This document shows, piece after piece, positions 33,276 through 42,826 of a stretch of 64,000 nucleotides of DNA. A program made the position numbers and the translations under genes. The notes beneath the pieces were generated by a model. The model made no database searches and was not told the DNA's origin. It saw nothing but the letters and a program-made list of their open reading frames with translations. The DNA is from Eisenbergiella porci (GTDB lineage: Bacteria; Bacillota; Clostridia; Lachnospirales; Lachnospiraceae), in assembly GCF_009696275.1 (NCBI RefSeq), contig NZ_VUMI01000021.1, forward strand, positions 29,061-93,060. The letters are read 5' to 3'. Each line of letters opens with the position of its first letter. The stretch's first letter is position 1.

Positions 33276-33898
33276 TAGAGATTACCGCAGAAATCCGCGC
33301 TATCATCGACAAAGCCGCCGCCGGTGTGGAACTTGCCGAGGATGAATACATAGACCCGACAGACGGCCTTATCCACTGTAAAAAATGCAAGGGCCAGCGC
33401 CAGACCATTGTGCCGAGGTTTGGAAAGCCCGGTTACTTCATGCCCCGCTGTATCTGCCAGTGCCAGAGGGAAGCCGAGGAACAGAGAAAGGCCGCCGAGG
33501 AACGCCAGCGCCGTATGGAGCGTATCAAGCGTCGGAAATCGCAGGGCCTACAAGACCGTTATCTGTATGACTACACCTTTGCCAACGACAACGGCCAAAA
33601 TCCGTTGATGGACAAAGCCCGCGCCTATGTGGAGAACTGGAAAGAGGCATATAAAAACAATACTGGGCTTTTGCTGTTCGGAGATGTGGGAACTGGGAAG
33701 TCCTTTTTCGCCGGATGTATCGCCAATGCCCTGCTTGACCGGGATGTGCCGGTGCTGATGACGACCTCCAGCTGCGTGGTGTGCGGCCTTTCCTTTCGGA
33801 TAAGTACGACATCACCAAGCACCCCAATTTCAGGTATACTGCCGACGCAGATGACAAGAACGCTTTTGACATTGAAGCATTTCTGTCCGCAAGGCTGA
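33272..33898 (+). pseudogene. DnaC-like ATPase, truncated after Walker A
   Basis: Zinc-binding-like N-terminus (IHCKKCKGQRQ and CICQCQ), a basic coiled region, then YDYTFANDNGQNP and Walker A LLFGDVGTGKSFFAG. After VPVLMTT (about 33765) the sequence switches to unrelated DNA, so Walker B and the sensor motifs are missing. In the other frame the following DNA (DKYDITKHPNFRYTADADD to YEVDTKGA, stop near 33954) is the C-terminal end of a different ICE protein. Helicase-loading function is lost. Confidence 0.75.
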
Positions 33899-34128
33899 AA
33901 CTCAAGCCCAATGAGGTCTGCGATGTATATGAAGTAGACACAAAGGGCGCTTAACTTAGTTCCGCTTTTGAAGGGAGTGATCTTATCTATTCGCCGCATC
34001 TGCCCTACGGGCCATTGGCGTACAAAGCGGACAATCGCAAGAAAAATAATGAAAAAGGAGGACAGCCGGAATCATGCCCCCAGAAACCGGGCGGCATATT
34101 GTTCCGGCTTTTGTATGCCTATGTAACA

Positions 34129-34265
34129 TGACAAACCTATTTATTAATCAGATTCCGGCTAACAAATTCCCCCAAACCGCAACGACAAAACCCCATCATC
34201 TCCCGGAAGCCGCATATTTACAGGCATTAGAGAGTTTTGTCGCTGTCTGTTATACTGTTGCCTGA
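34129..34265 (+). CDS. Small ORF of unknown function (45 aa)
   Basis: MTNLFINQIPANKFPQTATT to a stop at 34265. It lies between ICE fragments and an integrase gene; no strong ribosome-binding site is seen. It may be a genuine small accessory protein of the element or chance. Low confidence. Confidence 0.25.
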
Positions 34266-34301
34266 TCCCGTCATGAGGCGGGGAAAAGGAGGTAACAGTA
34301 A

Positions 34302-35468
34302 ATGTTGGATTTAATGAATCCGGAGGAAAGACCGGAACAGGTCCAGAGGTATGGAGTGTATACCATCAGGACAGCGACGGAGGACGGGGTGGTCTATGCC
34401 CGGTCATTCATAGTGCTGCGGAACGGTTATAGTGTCATCATCCGTTTCACACGGCTCCAGGACTACGCGGGCTTTAAGGTGTATAAGCCGATCTCGTCAA
34501 ATGCTGAGAAGAAGCTGTATTACATCTGTGGGATGCTCAACTATGTCCTGGTGGATCATGGAAGGAGGTTCGGGATCCGCCATGTGTTCGGCATTACGGC
34601 GGAGATGCTGCAGGAATACTTCGACCATTATACAGCAGAAAAGAAAGCGGACGGGGAGTACCGGGGAAGGGACAGCATCACCAAATGTATCGGCGCGGTG
34701 ACTGCTTTTATGGCAAACCTTTCATGGAAGTTTGGTGGTTTCATGAAGGTCACCAGAAAGAGCCTGTACTGTGACGAAGTTGCGTATGACAGACATGGGC
34801 GGCGTTTCTTTAAAGCGGTCCCTTTATTCCAGGTGTCCGGGATGCCGGTTAGGAAAAAGATCTTCCGGGATATCCCTTATAAAGTCTTTGAAATCCTGGT
34901 TCCGATGGCCTTCCGCTATGCCAGGGACATCGCTTTCGGACTCTGCCTGCAGGCATTTGCAGGGCTGCGCTCCGGGGAAGTATGCAGTGTGCGGCAGGAA
35001 TGCAGCCCCCTTGGGAGGGGAATCACATTCACCGAGCTTGGAGGGCGCGTGGTCAGCGCCGTGGTCGATGTCACGCAGGAAATCCGGATAAGGGATGATG
35101 ATGTCGAAGTCGGGATGATCAAGAAAGAGCGCAGGCAGGGTGTCTACCCCGCATTCCTGGAAGCTTTCTGCAAGGCATATGAGCTGCACAGGGAGTTCCT
35201 TTCCCCGGAACTGAGGCTTTATGGGCAGCTCCTGTATGAGAACCAGCTTGGGACACATGCGCTGCGCCACTGGTTCACGGTACAGCTCGTGCTCAGGGGC
35301 GAGGATATCGGGAGTATCCAGTACTGGAGGGGCGACAGCAGCCCGGAAAGCTCGTTCCTGTATCTCCAGAACAAAGGCGACCTTACAAGGGAACTAAAAG
35401 CATCCAACGACCGGCTGGTGATCATGCTTGTGTCAGGATGGGGGGATTTTGATGATGGATCTGTTTGA
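34302..35468 (+). CDS. Divergent tyrosine integrase (388 aa)
   Basis: Catalytic-domain residues are recognisable: R in QAFAGLRSGEVC, the H-LRH in GTHALRHWF, and a Y in SFLYLQNKGD. The second conserved His appears replaced (YWRGDSS region). AAGGAGG lies 6 nt before the ATG. It is not close to the two integrases at 21.5-24.1 kb and probably belongs to another small integrating element. It is followed by an overlapping, frame-broken second ORF (35455 onward, SIRKFFGAVFTEALGERRFK) that I cannot identify. Confidence 0.7.
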   Translation: MLDLMNPEERPEQVQRYGVYTIRTATEDGVVYARSFIVLRNGYSVIIRFTRLQDYAGFKVYKPISSNAEKKLYYICGMLNYVLVDHGRRFGIRHVFGITAEMLQEYFDHYTAEKKADGEYRGRDSITKCIGAVTAFMANLSWKFGGFMKVTRKSLYCDEVAYDRHGRRFFKAVPLFQVSGMPVRKKIFRDIPYKVFEILVPMAFRYARDIAFGLCLQAFAGLRSGEVCSVRQECSPLGRGITFTELGGRVVSAVVDVTQEIRIRDDDVEVGMIKKERRQGVYPAFLEAFCKAYELHREFLSPELRLYGQLLYENQLGTHALRHWFTVQLVLRGEDIGSIQYWRGDSSPESSFLYLQNKGDLTRELKASNDRLVIMLVSGWGDFDDGSV

Positions 35469-35684
35469 TGATGTCTTAAAAGACGCGGTACAGTTGCAGT
35501 CGGCACACCGGGACATCTGCCGGTCCAGGACATTGTGTCGATCAGGAAGTTTTTTGGCGCGGTATTCACAGAAGCGCTTGGGGAACGGCGGTTCAAGCTC
35601 CCTGGTTGGGAAAAAACAGCCCGCATGGACAGCCTGGGCGAAGGATATGGATTGGAGGATTTGCAGGCAGTTCTCTCTGGGAAG

Positions 35685-36319
35685 AAAGCGCATACCCCAC
35701 GAAAAAAACGGTCGCACAGCCAGAGCCGCCGAAGGTCAATCTTCTGGTGGACATTCAGGCAAAATTGCAGGCAGGAAAAGGTGCTGGCTATGCTCGGTGG
35801 GCCAAGGTTTTCAATCTGAAGCAAATGGCGCAGACCATGAATTACCTGTCAGAGTATAACCTGCTGGAGTACGCGGTTTTGGAAGAAAAGGCTACGGCTG
35901 CCACGGCACATCACAATGAGCTTTCAGCGCAGATCAAGGCGGCTGAACAGCGCATGGCAGAGATCGCCGTTCTGCGTACCCACATCGTAAATTATGCCAA
36001 GACCCGTGAGGTTTATGTAGCATACCGCAAGACAGGCTACTCTAAGAAATTCCGGGCAGAACATGAGGAAGAAATTCTGCTCCATCAGGCTGCCAAGAAT
36101 GCCTTTGATGAGATGGGCGTCAAGAAGCTGCCAAAGGTCAAAGAGTTGCAGACGGAGTACGCGAAATTGCTGGAAGAAAAGAAAAAGACCTATGCCGAGT
36201 ACCGGCGTTCCCGTGAGGAAATGCGGGAGCTTTTAACGGCAAAGGCTAATGTGGATCGAGTTCTGAAAATGGAGGTAGAACAGGATGTTGAAAAAGAAAA
36301 AGACCACGGCCAACGGTAA
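35685..36319 (+). pseudogene. C-terminal remnant of a Tn1549-type relaxase
   Basis: From about 35685 the frame reads PKVNLLVDIQAKLQAGKGAG, ARWAKVFNLKQMAQTMNYLS, a long coiled coil and a charged end (EQDVEKEKDHGQR). This is the C-terminal region of the relaxase/mobilisation protein of Tn1549-family ICEs. The catalytic N-terminal domain (His and Tyr motifs) is missing; the upstream DNA belongs to the integrase element. An overlapping ORF (36285-36524, MLKKKKTTANGKLVLVKSV) may be the start of the next ICE gene but soon loses any recognisable pattern. Confidence 0.7.
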
Positions 36320-36524
36320 GCTGGTCCTGGTCAAAAGCGTTCGCAGAACGCGCAGCCACAGAATAAAATTCTGTGTTCAAAGGGGCTTGGGGGCGCTGCC
36401 CTCAACAAGCAAGCGGAGAGGAAAATCACGGAGGGATTTTGCGCTCTGCGGGTCGGTGTGTATTAACACCGGCATTGCTTGCACTATCGGCAGTACCTTT
36501 GCCAATGCCTTCAAAATTAAATAG

Positions 36525-37257
36525 AACGGATTCATTTGTCCTTTTTCAATATTGGCAATTTGCTTTACGGATACATGGATCAGATCAAATCTGATTATCC
36601 CTTGTGCTATCGGAATTTTAGGAAGTTTGAAAGCCTTATTTTACTACAGGTTTACTACTCGTGAGTGAGCCTTCATACGTCGAAAATCCGAGAAATGCGA
36701 ACTTATGGATACAGCATGACAAAATAGGCGTTCTGCCCACTGAATTGATAACTGAATAATGAACGTGTTTCGGACGGTTTAACGCCATAGGACAATTAAA
36801 AATCCTAACTCCTGAAGCTAGACAGTTCCTATATTTATTAAGTGCGTCATGAATTGCATGAAGGGCAACACCAACTATGTGCACAATATCAAGAAATATG
36901 TTTTATAGTTCTCTTTATTAGCCTAAATAATGCATAATTTCAACCTTGTTATTATGCAGCCTCTCGTCTATACCTTGGAAAACAGAAAAGTGAAAACGTA
37001 CAGAACAAACAACCGATGAAAATGCAAGAAAAAAGCAAGAATATAGACATGGCGTTTTTACAGGATAATGTTAAAATGATTTTATTTGTATATAGGCTCT
37101 CGGAATCATAAGCCTGCCGACCAAGATTCACCAGTCGGATGAACCTTGACAAGTAGATATTATCCAGAATGGAACAGATGCAATAAATGTTGAGAAAAAA
37201 GGGTGCGGTTAGTAGACCTTGCCGCTGACATGGTTTATAATGGTATTGCTTATGAAG
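36525..37257. other. AT-rich stretch without intact genes
   Basis: No ORF with plausible composition and start site. On the minus strand around 36510-36640 a short reading, VSVKQIANIEKGQMNP, resembles the helix-turn-helix of an XRE-type regulator and may be a relic. The rest shows nothing I can interpret. Confidence 0.3.
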
Positions 37258-37993
37258 TTAAGCGGATTGCTCAAAGAGATCCTTTAGGCGGGAAGTCTTT
37301 GGCAGAGTCCAGGCATCAAGGTGCTGACACATCATGATGCAGAACAGGCGGCAGTACCACATCTTGGATGAACGGTATCTGCCGTCTTCCAGTTTATAGT
37401 CCAGTTTCTCGCGCTTATTGCAGCGTTCCGCACTTTATGAATTCGGTGCCGTCCCTGCGCATGGTATGCCCTTCCCTGCATACCGGGACACCGTCATCGT
37501 TGATGGTGAAATCGTCCTTATAGACAGGTGGCCTGCCGCCTTTGCCGTTAAGGTCGATGAATGGAGTAATTTCGTTTTTGCGACAGTATTCGTAATAAGC
37601 CATGGCATCATGGGCGGAATCCAGCAGAAGTTTGTCCACATTCGCCTCAGGCAGGAACTGCTTCATGGAATACCAGTTATAAAGGAAGCCGAAGGAATCA
37701 TGCCTAGAGGCGGGGCCGAGAAAGGGGAAGATGGGCAGGTCATTTTCCGAATCCGCGGCAGTGAGCATATACAGGTCATAGCCGAAGTAGAAACACCCCC
37801 TGTGGGAATCCCATCCGATGTTACAGTCAGGCTGGCTGTAAGAACGGGGGCATTTACAGTCCCGTATTCCTTTTTCAAGGCAGTCGCAGGTACGTTTTTT
37901 CCGTTCCTGAGCGGCGGTATAAACAGGCGTGCCGTCTGTACCGGCTGCGCCGGAACGATATGTCTTTTTGATCAAGGGCGCGGAGCGCCGCAT
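37258..37993 (-). pseudogene. DDE transposase remnant
   Basis: The fragment reads CPRSYSQPDCNIGWDSHRGC, YFGYDLYMLTAAD, LLLDSAHDAMAYYEYCRKN and FIDLNGKGGRPP, typical of the middle and C-terminal part of a DDE transposase of the IS1182/IS4-like groups. The N-terminus is missing. A frame change near 37415 separates it from its true end, which in another frame reads KLDYKLEDGRYRSSKMWYC to LFEQSA with a stop at 37258-37260. The terminal repeats are not visible. Confidence 0.65.
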
Positions 37994-38050
37994 TTTTTGA
38001 GCGGTCTGTCAACCCGTTTTATGAAAAAAGTTGGGGGAATTTATAAAAAA

Positions 38051-38090
38051 GGAATCTCAGAAGCCGCATAAAATAAGGCTTAGAGATTCC
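38051..38090 (+). promoter_or_regulatory. Hairpin before the first mgtA
   Basis: GGAATCTC (38051-38058) pairs with GAGATTCC (38083-38090), with an inner AAGCC/GGCTT stem. It lies 37 nt before the GTG start and could be a terminator of upstream DNA or a leader element. It does not match the M-box Mg2+ riboswitch. Confidence 0.4.
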
Positions 38091-38126
38091 GAGAGTCTAT
38101 TGTATTGCTAAAGGAGGGACTGTCCC

Positions 38127-40790
38127 GTGTCAAAAACAACATTGTTTGACAGTCGTATCAAAAAATACGCTTACCGTGAGGCATCACAAATATATCAAGA
38201 AATTGGAGCGTCACCGGATGGCCTGTCTCATGAACAGGTCGAGGCGATGAGGGAAAAATATGGTGCAAACAGCTTTGCGGAGCGAAAAAATGATACGACA
38301 ATACGCCGGGTGCGGCGGGCTTTTATCAATCCGTTCAATATAATTCTCTTTATCCTGGGTATTATTTCGTTGGTGACAGACGTTTTTCTCGTCTCCAACT
38401 TCGCCAGAAATGCCACTACTGCCATCATTATCTTTTCCATGATCCTAATTAGTGGTGCAATCCGTCTGATTCAGGAACTCCGAGCAAAGAAAGCGGCGCA
38501 GCAGCTTAATCGGCTGATTCATGAAAGTATCACTGTAAGGCGAGAAGGAGAACTCATCGAGATCTCTGCGGAAAAGCTGGTGGTGGGCGATATTGTCCTG
38601 CTCTCTGCGGGGGATCGTGTTCCGGCGGATATCCGGCTGACAGAGGTCACCGACCTGTTCATCTCACAGGCAGCCATAACGGGCGAAAGCGCCATTTTGG
38701 AAAAGAACTGCCGCGCCCTCAGTTACAGCAGCTTGGAAACGCTGACCCAGCTTGAAAACCTTGCTTTCATGGCAACAACAGTCATCAGCGGTAAAGGCGA
38801 GGGTATTGTGCTGGCGGTCGGAAAGGACACGCTCTACGGCAGCTTTGCAAAACCTGATTCTGATGATAAAAAATCCTTTCAAAAGGGTGCCAATTCCATC
38901 GCCTGGGTCATGCTCCGCTTTATTGCGGTGCTGATTCCCATTGTATTCGCGCTTCTCGGTATCACAGGTGGGAAATGGCTGGAATCCTTTGCTTTTGCGC
39001 TGTCGGTGGCTGTAGGACTGATGCCGGAGATGCTGCCTATGGTTATTACCGCTTGCCTTGCAAGGGGCAGTCTTACCATGAGCCGCAAGCAGACCATCAT
39101 CAAAGACATCAATGCCATGCAGGGTTTTGGCAGCATGGATGTGCTTTGCATGGACAAAACTGGAACGCTGACCAATGAAAGCATCCTGCTGGAATATTAC
39201 ATGGACGTGCTCGGCAACGAAAGCAGCGAGGTGTTGGATTTGGCTTTCTTAAACAGCTTCTACCATTCCGGCGTACGCAATCCAATTGATAACGCGATTC
39301 TTGCCTGTCAGACTATGCCGGGACGCGAGACGCATTACACCGATTTGCTCACTCAGTATCAAAAAATAGATGAGATTCCCTTTGACTATGCCCGCAAGTT
39401 TGTCAGCACTCTTGTGACAGACAAAAACGGAGAAAGTCAACTCATTATGAAAGGGGATATCTCCCACATCGTTGACCGTTGCAGCCATGTGGAGTATCGG
39501 GGTGAAATTCTGCCGATAGAGAAAGGCGGGATGCAGAGCGTATCCTCTGTGGTAGATGAGATGCTCCAGGACGGTATGAAGGTCATCGCCGTTGCACGAA
39601 AAAATGTAGGACAGCAAAACCAGATTATCCCTGCCGACGAAACAGATATGATCTTGATGGGGTATCTGGCATTCTTTGACGCACCCAAGAAAACCGCAAA
39701 GGTGTCCGTGGCGGCGCTCAAAAGGCTGAAGGTGACTCCCAAAATTCTGACGGGGGATCAGGCGGAGGTGGCGGTCTCTGTATGCCGCCGGGTGGGGATT
39801 TCTTCCGAAACCGTGCTGACCGGCGCCAATCTGGATGAAATGACAGACAGCGAACTTAGCGCTGCGGTTGAAGAAATTCATGTTTTTGCGGAGCTTACGC
39901 CGGGTCAAAAGGTCCGTCTGGTTTCCGCCCTGGGTCAAAACGGGCATACGGTGGGCTTCTTGGGCGATGGAATCAATGATATCCCGGCGCTTTGCGAGGC
40001 CAATGTGGGCATCTCGGTGGATACGGCGGTGGATGCAGCAAAAGACGCGGCGGACGTGGTACTGCTTCAAAAGGATCTTGGCGTGCTGGAACAGGGCATT
40101 TTAGAAGGGCGAAAAACCTTTACCAATATGCTCAAATACATTAAAATTACCGCCAGCTCCAACTTCGGCAACATCCTCTCCATTGTCTGCGCCAGCGCCT
40201 TCTTGCCCTTTTTGCCTATGACTTCCGTACAGATATTGCTGCTGAACCTGCTGTACGATGTTTTGTGCATCATTCTGCCCTGGGACAATGTGGATGAAGA
40301 AGAGACCGTGTCTCCGAGGGACTGGTCGGGCAGAATGCTGGGGCGGTTTATGCTGTCCTTTGGACCGATCAGTTCCCTGTTCGACATAGTGACCTTCCTG
40401 TTTCTGTACTACTTCCTGTGTCCTATGCTGTGCGGAGGAGCGACCTATCTGAACCTTACCGATCCCGCCCTGCGGCTTCAGTATGTGTCTCTTTTCCAGA
40501 CTGGATGGTTTTTGGAATCCATGTGGACGCAGGTGCTGATTCTGCATTTTCTGCGGACCCGCAGGATACCCTTTGTGCAGAGCAGGCCGTCTGCGCCGGT
40601 TATTTGTATTACCCTTGCGGGAATCGTCGCCTTTACCGCGATTACCTTTACCAAGGGTGCGTCGTTGTTCGGCCTGACGAAATTGCCGCTTTGGTATTTC
40701 GTGTTTCTGCTGATTGTCGCGCTGTTGTATATGCTGCTGACTACGGTAGTCAAAACCTTCTATCAGAAGAAGTATTATGAGTTGATTTGA
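38127..40790 (+). CDS. mgtA: Mg2+-importing P-type ATPase, MgtA/MgtB family (887 aa)
   Basis: P3B-type ATPase that imports Mg2+ across the cytoplasmic membrane when Mg2+ is scarce. Visible: TGES dephosphorylation loop (AAITGESAILEKN), phosphorylation site DKTGTLTNES (near residue 342), the hinge GDGINDIPALCEA, and about ten hydrophobic helices, two pairs before the large cytoplasmic loop and six after it. GTG 38127 is 8 nt after AGGAGGG. The length is normal for the family. It heads the Mg2+ locus, with a winged-helix gene 15 nt downstream. A second, clearly different paralog lies at 42832. Confidence 0.92.
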   Translation: MSKTTLFDSRIKKYAYREASQIYQEIGASPDGLSHEQVEAMREKYGANSFAERKNDTTIRRVRRAFINPFNIILFILGIISLVTDVFLVSNFARNATTAIIIFSMILISGAIRLIQELRAKKAAQQLNRLIHESITVRREGELIEISAEKLVVGDIVLLSAGDRVPADIRLTEVTDLFISQAAITGESAILEKNCRALSYSSLETLTQLENLAFMATTVISGKGEGIVLAVGKDTLYGSFAKPDSDDKKSFQKGANSIAWVMLRFIAVLIPIVFALLGITGGKWLESFAFALSVAVGLMPEMLPMVITACLARGSLTMSRKQTIIKDINAMQGFGSMDVLCMDKTGTLTNESILLEYYMDVLGNESSEVLDLAFLNSFYHSGVRNPIDNAILACQTMPGRETHYTDLLTQYQKIDEIPFDYARKFVSTLVTDKNGESQLIMKGDISHIVDRCSHVEYRGEILPIEKGGMQSVSSVVDEMLQDGMKVIAVARKNVGQQNQIIPADETDMILMGYLAFFDAPKKTAKVSVAALKRLKVTPKILTGDQAEVAVSVCRRVGISSETVLTGANLDEMTDSELSAAVEEIHVFAELTPGQKVRLVSALGQNGHTVGFLGDGINDIPALCEANVGISVDTAVDAAKDAADVVLLQKDLGVLEQGILEGRKTFTNMLKYIKITASSNFGNILSIVCASAFLPFLPMTSVQILLLNLLYDVLCIILPWDNVDEEETVSPRDWSGRMLGRFMLSFGPISSLFDIVTFLFLYYFLCPMLCGGATYLNLTDPALRLQYVSLFQTGWFLESMWTQVLILHFLRTRRIPFVQSRPSAPVICITLAGIVAFTAITFTKGASLFGLTKLPLWYFVFLLIVALLYMLLTTVVKTFYQKKYYELI

Positions 40791-40805
40791 AAGGAGGAAT
40801 TCATC

Positions 40806-41309
40806 GTGAAAAAGAATATCGGTTTTATCCCTATGGATTCCGTCCTTGAAGAGTGGCTGCTGGAAAAGCTGATGAAAGAGCCGCCGAAAAGTGACTGCGC
40901 GGAAGACCTGCTTTCCGGCATCCGGGATATGCTCAGCGGAGAGGTGACCTCCCTGCTGCTGAGCGCATCCGGCGAGGCGGAAGCTCCCTCGCTCGACCCG
41001 CCGGACGGGATGCGGATTGGAGAACTGGAAATCAGCCCCAAAAGCAGGAGGGTCGTCATGGGGGGCGCTGAAGTCAGCCTGACGCCAAAGGAGTTTGACA
41101 TACTGTATTTCCTTGCTCAGAACCGCGGGGAGGTATTTACCAAGGAACAGATCTACCGGGCGGTGTGGTCTGAGAATTACCTTTTGGACGACAGCAACAT
41201 TATGGCATTTATCCGAAAACTACGGAAGAAAATTGAGCCTGACCCGGACGCGCCCAAGTACATTCTGACCATCTGGGGCATCGGATACAAGTTTAATGAC
41301 CAACTATAA
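40806..41309 (+). CDS. Orphan OmpR-type winged-helix regulator without receiver (167 aa)
   Basis: The C-terminal 100 residues form a complete OmpR/PhoB effector domain: MRIGELEISPKSRRV, LTPKEFDILYFLAQNRGEVF, YLLDDSNIMAFIRKLRKKIE and YILTIWGIGYKF. The N-terminal 70 residues are not a receiver domain; they are helical and acidic (SVLEEWLLEKLMKEPPKSD). GTG start with AAAGGAGG. Tightly linked to mgtA, so control of the Mg2+ genes is the simplest guess; the signal would have to be sensed by the unusual N-terminus or by protein level. Confidence 0.75.
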   Translation: MKKNIGFIPMDSVLEEWLLEKLMKEPPKSDCAEDLLSGIRDMLSGEVTSLLLSASGEAEAPSLDPPDGMRIGELEISPKSRRVVMGGAEVSLTPKEFDILYFLAQNRGEVFTKEQIYRAVWSENYLLDDSNIMAFIRKLRKKIEPDPDAPKYILTIWGIGYKFNDQL

Positions 41310-41347
41310 CACAGGCGGGCCAAACTCAGCCTGCCTAAATTCTTGCA

Positions 41348-41400
41348 AAATCGCAAGGAAATCGCAAGGTTTTAGCCATGTGATTCTCCTTGCGATTTTT
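41348..41400 (+). terminator. Terminator with a duplicated left arm before mgtC
   Basis: AAATCGCAAGG occurs twice in tandem (41348-41358 and 41359-41369). One right arm, CCTTGCGATTT (41388-41398), and a T-run follow. Either left arm can pair with it. The first copy can instead fold on an upstream CTTGC, giving alternative structures. Confidence 0.65.
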
Positions 41401-41434
41401 GTATTCTGTAAGTGGTCGAAGGGAGGCGATTCGC

Positions 41435-42112
41435 GTGATTTACGCCGATTTTGTTTTTAGAATTTCCCTCTCCCTGGCGCTTGGCTTTCTGATTGGATTG
41501 GAGCGGCAGCTCACCGGACATCCGGCAGGCATCCGTATCAACGTTCTGATCTGCATGGGAACCAGCTTCTTCACGTTGTTTCCCATGCTCTATGGCTCAG
41601 ATCAGGTGTTTCGTGTCGGAAGCAGTATTATATCCGGCGTGGGCTTTTTATGCAGCGGCGTGATCTTCAAGGACAGCGGTTCGGTGCGGGGAATGAATAC
41701 GGCAGCTACGCTTTGGTGCACAACTGCCATTGGTATTCTTGCGAGCACGGGAATGTATGCAATGGCAATTACCGCCGCCGGGGTTCTGATTGGCTCCAAT
41801 TTGATCCTGCGTCCCCTTGCGAGAAAGCTGAATCCAATCACTGTCGGGGATGAGTCTGAAAAGCAATATCGTATTTCGGTCCTTTGTCAGGCGGATGCAG
41901 AGCAGGAAATCCGTCTGTTGCTGATTAATAGCAATTCCTGCAAAACACTGTATCTGAATAATCTGGAAAGCGGCGGTGTTGTTGGCGATAAGGTTGAAAT
42001 CGTTGCTGAATACTGTTCTTCAGGAAAACCAAAAAGCAATGTTTTAGAGGGAATCGTTGGACAGGCATTGGCAATCCCAGAAGTGATAAGCGCCGGTTGG
42101 GAGGTGCTGTGA
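41435..42112 (+). CDS. mgtC: MgtC family protein (225 aa)
   Basis: MgtC-type membrane protein. FRISLSLALGFLIGLERQLT, HPAGIRINVLICMGTSFFTL, GVGFLCSGVIF and RGMNTAATLWCTTAIGILAS are the family signature, covering four to five helices; a C-terminal ACT-like soluble domain follows (about residues 145-225). GTG 41435 is 8 nt after GGGAGG and is preferred to the longer reading. MgtC proteins support growth at low Mg2+ and modulate ATPase activity rather than transport Mg2+ themselves. It lies between the two mgtA genes. Confidence 0.87.
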   Translation: MIYADFVFRISLSLALGFLIGLERQLTGHPAGIRINVLICMGTSFFTLFPMLYGSDQVFRVGSSIISGVGFLCSGVIFKDSGSVRGMNTAATLWCTTAIGILASTGMYAMAITAAGVLIGSNLILRPLARKLNPITVGDESEKQYRISVLCQADAEQEIRLLLINSNSCKTLYLNNLESGGVVGDKVEIVAEYCSSGKPKSNVLEGIVGQALAIPEVISAGWEVL

Positions 42113-42352
42113 GTGAAGAAGAAAATCGAAGATCATAGACTCACAGTTTTCTCTGCGCCTTACGCCGTGTTCACAATAATATGCAGCTGTTTAAGCTGGA
42201 TATTTTCCGAATACAGGATTTTGATGTTCCAGATTTGGTACCAAGTGTCTGCTGTCATTTGGCTTGTTCTGGCAGTTACAGCAGTGATGTTGCTCATCAG
42301 ACTTCTGAAATTAAAGAAACTAAGAAATGAAATCAATCACCGAAAGGAGTGA
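42113..42352 (+). CDS. Small two-helix membrane protein (79 aa)
   Basis: Helices at about residues 15-34 and 43-64 with basic ends (MKKKIEDHR and KLKKLRNEINHRKE). The GTG start follows the mgtC stop codon directly, so translation is coupled to mgtC. No family recognised. Its position suggests an accessory role in the Mg2+ locus. Confidence 0.6.
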   Translation: MKKKIEDHRLTVFSAPYAVFTIICSCLSWIFSEYRILMFQIWYQVSAVIWLVLAVTAVMLLIRLLKLKKLRNEINHRKE

Positions 42353-42358
42353 GCAGCC

Positions 42359-42670
42359 ATGGATTACACCTGCATCTTTTTTGGAGTTCTTTTCACCATA
42401 GCGGGCTTTGTGTTTGCCTGCGGGAAAGGACATATTCACTTATCTGCGTGGAAAAATATGCCGCAGGAAGAAAAAGAGAAAATTAAAATTGTCCCGCTTT
42501 GCCGCAATATCGGAGAAGTCATTGCGCTTAATGCCATCATTTTTCTGATGAAGGGATTGTGGTCTGGATTTGCAGACCACTGGTTTGTAGGCGCTATGAT
42601 CGCATGGCTGATGATTGCCGGCTTTGACGTCTGGTATATCGAAAAAAGCAATCGATATCGCAAAAAATAA
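42359..42670 (+). CDS. DUF3784-like membrane protein (103 aa)
   Basis: Three hydrophobic stretches (about 4-20, 48-66 and 73-92) with a CGKGHIHLSAWKNMPQEEKE segment after the first helix, which resembles DUF3784 proteins. AAAGGAG is 12 nt upstream of the ATG. Function unknown; co-directional and closely spaced with mgtC and the preceding small gene. Confidence 0.6.
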   Translation: MDYTCIFFGVLFTIAGFVFACGKGHIHLSAWKNMPQEEKEKIKIVPLCRNIGEVIALNAIIFLMKGLWSGFADHWFVGAMIAWLMIAGFDVWYIEKSNRYRKK

Positions 42671-42721
42671 TCCGCAATGCGGTTTCAGATAGATATTCCA
42701 TAAAACAGTGAGGTGAATGGC

Positions 42722-42826
42722 ATGGACTCTGACAGTAGTCCGCGAAGGCATAGCGCAGCACGTGGGGACGGGGAGTTCCGTGTCCCTCATGTGACCCTGC
42801 TTGCCTCTACAAAATCAAGGAGGTAA
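42722..42826 (+). CDS. Candidate mgtA leader ORF (34 aa)
   Basis: Reads [20 protein letters not shown] and ends KSRR with a stop at 42824-42826. GTGAGGTG lies about 9 nt before the ATG. The last codons AGG AGG TAA form the ribosome-binding site of the following mgtA, so ribosomes on the leader would occupy that site. The acidic/proline/arginine start recalls, only loosely, the MgtL leader of enterobacterial mgtA (MEPDPTPLPRRR). Whether it is translated is not known. Confidence 0.45.
   Translation: MDSDSSPRRHSAARGDGEFRVPHVTLLASTKSRR

Noticed and set aside
38000..38126. M-box Mg2+ riboswitch before the first mgtA
   Set aside because: The conserved M-box sequence elements are not seen here or in 42671-42831; only a simple hairpin is present at 38051-38090.
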